DNA of 10,387 nucleotides from NCBI GenBank assembly GCA_029939785.1, contig JAOZSG010000103.1, positions 1 through 10,387 of the forward strand, written 5' to 3'. The position numbers were made by a program, and so were the translations under genes. This document shows, piece by piece, positions 6,021 through 10,387 of the stretch. Under the pieces are notes generated by a model. That model saw only the letters and a list, made by a program, of their open reading frames with translations, ran no database searches and was not told where the DNA came from. The DNA comes from Fidelibacterota bacterium (GTDB lineage: Bacteria; Fidelibacterota; UBA2242; JAFGTP01). Positions within the stretch are counted from its first letter, which is position 1. The number at the start of each line of letters is the position of its first letter.

Positions 6021-9000
6021 ATGAAGTCAATTATTAGTAGACTTATTCTACTAACGTTAAGTATATTTATTATTGGAATAATAATTACTTATTATATAAG
6101 CAATCATGAAAGCAATAAGAATAATCAAGAATCTATTCATCTTATTACAAAACAATTAAATCATGACATATTAATAACAACACAAAATAATTTACAGAGT
6201 ATGGTTGAATTGTCTTCAGTTTATAAAACAGTATCTGGAGAGTTGGAGCCTGATAATCGTGAATTAATGATTTCTCTTAATCTGCTAAAAGCAATAAATA
6301 ACGCAAGTATTGTTTATGTTCTTGATAGTAATGGAACTACAGTTGGTTGTACAATATATGGTGACAATAAAACATTGACAGGACTCAATTATGCTTTTCG
6401 ACCTTATTTTGTTAATGCAATGAATGGTGAATCTATTATTTATGGAGCACTTGGAGTAACAACAGGAAAACGTGGATTTTATATTAGTGTACCTGTTCGC
6501 TCTCAAGATAAGAATGATATAATTGGTGTTGCAGTTGCAAAAATGAAACTTGAATCAATAGATACAATATTAAATGCCCAAAATTTTCCTATGGTTATTC
6601 TTTCTCCACAAGGTATTGTATTTGCGTCTAATAATCATGAATGGATATTTAAGTCAGTATATTCAATAGATAAAAATAAAATTGATAAAATTAGAACAAG
6701 TAAGCAGTTTGGAAATGAAACTCTTGGTTCCCTTAGTTTCAAATTGTCTGGAAAATTGGTAAAAATTGATAATAAAAATTATAGAATTGTCTCAGAACCT
6801 ATTTTACAGAGTAATTGGAAAGTTGTTGGGTTATTCCCAAAACAAACTATTAATTTTTCAACATTATTAATTGTTGAATTATCTCTTTTTATAATTGTTT
6901 TTAGTTTAGTAATTGGTCTTTATAATTTTTTAAAGTTACGGGACAACGAAAAGCGTTTTAAAACATTTTATAACTCTACTGGAGATGCTATAATATTGTT
7001 TAATGCCAAGAAAATAATAGCCTGTAATGATTCTACTTTATTTATGTTTGGGTGTAAAACTGAAAAAGAGTTTTGCGAAAAACGATTAACAGAACTGTCA
7101 TCTGAAAACCAGGCTAATGGAAAAAAGTCATGGTTGCTGGCAAAAGAATATATCCCTAAAGCAATGAAGCAAAAAAAAATACATTTTGAATGGATATTTA
7201 AACGTTTTGATAATGACAAAGAATTCATTTCAGATGTAATAATTTCATCTTTTTATTTAAAAAATGAGCAGATGTTGGAAGCAACTATTAGAGATGTAAG
7301 CGATCAAAAGAAAATTCAAGAAGAATTATATCAAATTAGACAGGCTGTAGATTCCTCCGGTAAGGCTATTAGTATTACTTATGCAGATGGCACCTCTTTT
7401 TATCAAAATCAAACGTTTAAAGAAATGTTTGGTTATAATCTTGAAACATTTCAATTAATTAATCCTTCGGAATTATTTGCAGATAAGAATATAGCAAAGG
7501 AAGTGCATGAAAAAATTATCAGTAAAGGTAGTTATGATGTTGAAGCAATTATGATTCAGAAAAGTGGATCACAAATCAATGTATCTCTTCGCTCTAATTT
7601 AGTAAAAAATGAACAGGGAGATGTAACCGGGATAATCAGTGTATATTCTGATATTACCGGGCGCATAAAACAGGAAAACAGAAATTCTTTACTGCATTTT
7701 TTACAGGAGCAAGTTCTATTATCTGATTCAGTTGAAGATAAAATATCGATTATTACGGATGCTGTTACAGAAATGGTTTCTTCAGATTTTACCCGAATTT
7801 GGTTAATCAAGCGAGGAGATAAATGTACAAAGTGTATTCATGCCACAAATAAAAATGCTGCATATAGGTGTACAGATAAAAAACGTTGTTTACATCTTAT
7901 AGCAAGTTCTGGAAGATATTCACATATTGATGGAGAAACTTTTTCCAGAGTACCGTATGGACGTTATAACATTGGAAAAATTGCATCAGATGAAGATAAT
8001 CACTATATCACAAACAAACTTTCAGATGATCCAAGAATACATAATCAAAAATGGGTAGAAGAGCTTGGACTTGTCTCTTTTGCAGGATATAAATTACAAG
8101 ATTCAAAAGGTAAAATCATTGGTATAATGGCACTTTTTTCTCAAAACATTATAGATCATGAAACAAATGAGTTTATTTCAGGTATTGCCCATTTGGCTTC
8201 ACAGATTATTGTAATTGCACAGGCTGAGGAGAAGTTACGTGAAACATTGAAACAATCGGAAAAACTAAATGAACACCTTGAGCATCAAACAGCTATTGCC
8301 AATCAAATGGCAGCAGAAGCAGAAATGGCGAACATTGCAAAAAGTGATTTTTTGGCAAATATGAGCCATGAAATTCGTACTCCAATGAATGGTGTTATTG
8401 GAATGACCAATTTATTATTGGACACAAAATTGGATGATGAACAAATGCATTACGCCAGGATTGTACGTAGTAGTGCAGATGCATTATTGGGTTTGATAAA
8501 TGATATTCTAGATTTTTCTAAAATTGAAGCAGGTAAATTGGAAATGGAAATACTTGATTTTGATTTACGTGCATTATTAGAGGATTTCTGCGAACTAATG
8601 GTACTTAAAACTAATGAGAAAAACTTAGAATTTCTATGTGCTTCTGCACCTGATGTACCAATATTCTTGCGTGGAGATCCGGGACGTTTAAGACAGATAC
8701 TGATTAATCTCACCGGAAATGCTATCAAGTTTACAGAGAAAGGTGAAATTGCTGTACGAACCAGTCTGATATCAGAAACAGATGAGGATGTATTAATACA
8801 TTTTTCAATAAAAGATACCGGTATAGGAATTCCAGAAGATAAACAAGAGGATTTATTTGAACAGTTTACTCAGGTAGATACATCAACAACCCGTAAATTT
8901 GGTGGTACAGGATTGGGGCTGGCCATTTCAAAACAATTGTCTGAAGCAATGAATGGTGAAATTGGTGTTAATTCTACAATAGGAAAAGGATCGGAATTTT

Positions 9001-10283
9001 GGTTCACTGCAAAATTCAAAAAACAGAATAAAAAAGAAACGTCATTATCCCTTCCGGATGATGTAAATGGAATACGTATTTTAATTGTAGATGATAATGC
9101 AACAAACCGAGAGATTTTAAACATTCAACTTAAAGCCTGGGGAGCAAGACCGGAACAAGCTGCTGATGCTGATACTTGTTTTAAATTATTGAAGGAAGCA
9201 TCGCAGTCAGGTGATCCTTGTATGATAGCTTTATTGGATATGCAGATGCCAGGAGAAGATGGAGAGATGCTGGGTAAAAGAATAAAAGCTGATGAATCAA
9301 TTAAAAGTACACAATTGATAATAATGACATCAATTGGCAAAAGAGGTGACGCAAAGAGATTTTATGATATTGGTTTTGCTGCCTATCTTACAAAACCGGT
9401 GAAACAAATTGATTTGTTTGAAGCATTACTAACTGTGTTGTCAGGAAAAAAACAAAAGCCACAAAAATCCATTGTTACTCGTCATTCTCTTCGGGAAAAC
9501 AGGCGTGAAAAAACACGGATTCTATTGGCTGAAGATAACATAATAAATCAGCAAGTGGCTATTGGTATTCTTAAAAAAATTGGGATAAATGTAGATGCAG
9601 TCGCAAATGGAGAAGAAGCTGTTATTGCACTGGAAAATGTATCTTATGATTTGGTACTAATGGATTTACAGATGCCAGTAATGGGTGGTATAGAAGCTAC
9701 AAAGAATATAAGAAGCTCAATGTCCAATGTAATCAATAGTAATGTTCCAATAATTGCTCTTACAGCAAACGCTATGAAGGGAGATAAGGAAAAGTGTTTG
9801 GAGGCAGGCATGAACGATTATCTATCTAAACCAATTGTTTCTAAAGACCTTTTAGAAACAATTGAAAAATGGTTGCCAAAGCACAATGATAGTCAAGAAA
9901 AATCCTATAAACCAAAAGAGGAAAAGATTTCCCCAAAGCCAATATCTATTCCAATCTTTGATAAAACCGCATTGATAGAGCGAATGTTGGGTGATGAGGA
10001 AATGTCTAAAGACATTCTCAAAGCATTTATTCATGATACTCCGGAACAAATAAAAATATTGAAGGAGAAAATTGAAGAAAAGGATATGGGTGCAGTGGAA
10101 CGACAGGCACACTCTATAAAAGGGTCTGCTGCAATGATTGGTGGAGATGCCTTGGCATCATTTGCATTGACATTAGAACAGGCGGGAGCAGCAGGTGATT
10201 TGGATATTGTTAGTAATGGAATATCTGAACTGGAAAATCATTTTCAAATGCTAAAAAAAGAGATAGATAAAATAATATCTTGA
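6021..10283 (+). CDS. Membrane-bound unorthodox hybrid kinase: dCache / PAS / PAS / Cys-rich GAF / HisKA / HATPase / REC / REC / HPt
   Basis: This 1420-residue protein is a complete multistep phosphorelay. Transmembrane helix 1 (5-26) and helix 2 (about 280-303) enclose a periplasmic double-Cache sensor. Its RPYF...A-x-x-G and RGFYISVPV pattern resembles DctB-type dicarboxylate sensors, but the ligand is unknown. Cytosolic PAS domains follow at about 310-428 and 437-546, then a GAF (553-733) with four Cys (602, 605, 617, 623). HisKA has MSHEIRTP with His 783. The ATPase shows N900, DTGIGIP (932-938) and GGTGLGL (961-967). Receiver 1 (1017-1138) has D1073 in LLDMQMP. Receiver 2 (about 1165-1286) has D1215 in LMDLQMP. 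The HPt has AHSIKGSAA with His 1364. All phosphotransfer residues are intact. The layout resembles BarA/GacS-type kinases with extra sensors. Output must go to a response regulator outside the window. ATG 6021 is chosen over GTG 5985 because of GGAG at 6012. Confidence 0.9.
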   Translation: MKSIISRLILLTLSIFIIGIIITYYISNHESNKNNQESIHLITKQLNHDILITTQNNLQSMVELSSVYKTVSGELEPDNRELMISLNLLKAINNASIVYVLDSNGTTVGCTIYGDNKTLTGLNYAFRPYFVNAMNGESIIYGALGVTTGKRGFYISVPVRSQDKNDIIGVAVAKMKLESIDTILNAQNFPMVILSPQGIVFASNNHEWIFKSVYSIDKNKIDKIRTSKQFGNETLGSLSFKLSGKLVKIDNKNYRIVSEPILQSNWKVVGLFPKQTINFSTLLIVELSLFIIVFSLVIGLYNFLKLRDNEKRFKTFYNSTGDAIILFNAKKIIACNDSTLFMFGCKTEKEFCEKRLTELSSENQANGKKSWLLAKEYIPKAMKQKKIHFEWIFKRFDNDKEFISDVIISSFYLKNEQMLEATIRDVSDQKKIQEELYQIRQAVDSSGKAISITYADGTSFYQNQTFKEMFGYNLETFQLINPSELFADKNIAKEVHEKIISKGSYDVEAIMIQKSGSQINVSLRSNLVKNEQGDVTGIISVYSDITGRIKQENRNSLLHFLQEQVLLSDSVEDKISIITDAVTEMVSSDFTRIWLIKRGDKCTKCIHATNKNAAYRCTDKKRCLHLIASSGRYSHIDGETFSRVPYGRYNIGKIASDEDNHYITNKLSDDPRIHNQKWVEELGLVSFAGYKLQDSKGKIIGIMALFSQNIIDHETNEFISGIAHLASQIIVIAQAEEKLRETLKQSEKLNEHLEHQTAIANQMAAEAEMANIAKSDFLANMSHEIRTPMNGVIGMTNLLLDTKLDDEQMHYARIVRSSADALLGLINDILDFSKIEAGKLEMEILDFDLRALLEDFCELMVLKTNEKNLEFLCASAPDVPIFLRGDPGRLRQILINLTGNAIKFTEKGEIAVRTSLISETDEDVLIHFSIKDTGIGIPEDKQEDLFEQFTQVDTSTTRKFGGTGLGLAISKQLSEAMNGEIGVNSTIGKGSEFWFTAKFKKQNKKETSLSLPDDVNGIRILIVDDNATNREILNIQLKAWGARPEQAADADTCFKLLKEASQSGDPCMIALLDMQMPGEDGEMLGKRIKADESIKSTQLIIMTSIGKRGDAKRFYDIGFAAYLTKPVKQIDLFEALLTVLSGKKQKPQKSIVTRHSLRENRREKTRILLAEDNIINQQVAIGILKKIGINVDAVANGEEAVIALENVSYDLVLMDLQMPVMGGIEATKNIRSSMSNVINSNVPIIALTANAMKGDKEKCLEAGMNDYLSKPIVSKDLLETIEKWLPKHNDSQEKSYKPKEEKISPKPISIPIFDKTALIERMLGDEEMSKDILKAFIHDTPEQIKILKEKIEEKDMGAVERQAHSIKGSAAMIGGDALASFALTLEQAGAAGDLDIVSNGISELENHFQMLKKEIDKIIS

Positions 10284-10293
10284 AAAGCAATAA

Positions 10294-10312
10294 AGCCTAT
10301 AGTCTATAGGCT
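10294..10312. terminator. 19-bp palindrome after the last stop codon, possible terminator stem
   Basis: AGCCTATAG (10294-10302) and CTATAGGCT (10304-10312) are exact reverse complements around a single T. A realistic stem is eight base pairs with a GTC loop, starting 11 bp after the stop at 10283. No T-run follows, so Rho-independent termination is doubtful. The palindrome is also a by-product of the heptamer array that it overlaps. Confidence 0.35.
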
Positions 10313-10324
10313 ATAGAGTATAGG
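10297..10324 (+). repeat. Four tandem heptamers (CTATAGN)4
   Basis: The units are CTATAGT, CTATAGG, CTATAGA and GTATAGG, a 7-bp short tandem repeat in the gap after the kinase gene. The core TATAG is present in all four. Such arrays often vary in copy number between strains. Whether this family recurs in the genome cannot be seen here. Confidence 0.65.
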
Positions 10325-10333
10325 GTAATATAT

Positions 10334-10370
10334 TGCGGCTCTATTGTAATAAATACAAAAAAAATAGAAT
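10334..10370 (+). repeat. 37-bp flanking direct repeat, copy 2
   Basis: This is the same orientation and sequence as 39-75: the first 14 bases (TGCGGCTCTATTGT) and the A-run/TAGAAT end are identical. The hairpin arms TCTATT (10340-10345) and AATAGA (10363-10368) are kept, and only four loop bases differ. Sequence on either side differs from that around copy 1, which places the unit boundaries at about these coordinates, although the window ends 17 bp later. Confidence 0.7.
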
Positions 10371-10387
10371 TTAAAGATCCTAGCCAT

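Noticed and set aside
1568..10112. Several open frames of 60-105 codons on the minus strand inside the four large genes
   Set aside because: They are antisense to well-supported domains, lack SD sequences and have the low-complexity composition expected from AT-rich coding shadows.
6021..10283. Calling the large kinase DctB, BarA or GacS
   Set aside because: The Cache pattern and domain order resemble these families in part, but the extra PAS and Cys-rich GAF domains mean orthology cannot be claimed.
1..10387. CRISPR array, tRNA, rRNA, transposase or toxin-antitoxin genes
   Set aside because: No regularly spaced repeats, cloverleaf sequences, rRNA motifs, or transposase or toxin/antitoxin reading frames were seen.

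Overview
The window is an AT-rich bacterial chromosome segment (roughly one third G+C by eye) made up almost entirely of signal-transduction genes, all on the + strand. Start sites are preceded by clear Shine-Dalgarno sequences, and one promoter has a perfect TTGACA box, so expression signals are of the ordinary sigma-70/SD type. The organism cannot be fixed from this sequence. Large PAS-rich kinases, a MEDS-domain protein and short CTATAG-type intergenic repeats would fit an environmental, probably anaerobic or sediment bacterium (FCB-group or deltaproteobacterial-like). That placement is inference only.

Layout: positions 1-386 are non-coding and hold a palindrome, one copy of a 37-bp repeat, an inverted repeat and a likely promoter. 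Positions 387-5893 form a tight three-gene operon with gaps of 20 and 9 bp: (1) a CheR-type SAM methyltransferase fused to PAS domains but without a CheB methylesterase; (2) a free-standing MEDS sensory protein, of the family named after the dichloromethane regulator DcmR and methanogen sensors; (3) a cytosolic GAF-like/PAS/PAS/HisKA_2/HATPase/receiver hybrid kinase. A 127-bp gap with its own strong promoter and a palindromic putative operator leads to (4), a 1420-residue membrane-bound unorthodox hybrid kinase: dCache, two PAS, a Cys-rich GAF, HisKA, HATPase, two receivers and an HPt. After its stop codon come a (CTATAGN)4 heptamer array and a second copy of the 37-bp repeat, so the locus is bracketed by direct repeats about 10.3 kb apart.

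How the parts may work together (inference): the MEDS protein and PAS domains would sense small organic or methylated compounds and redox or energy state. The CheR module would methylate an unknown carboxylate, and phosphate would flow through the HisKA_2 kinase and its receiver, possibly meeting the HPt of the membrane kinase. No DNA-binding, GGDEF/EAL or chemoreceptor output is encoded in the window, so the output lies elsewhere. The most unusual content is the CheR-PAS + MEDS + HisKA_2 hybrid kinase operon, the CxxC-x11-C-x5-C cluster in the GAF domain of the large kinase, and the flanking repeat whose two copies differ only in the loop of a conserved hairpin.
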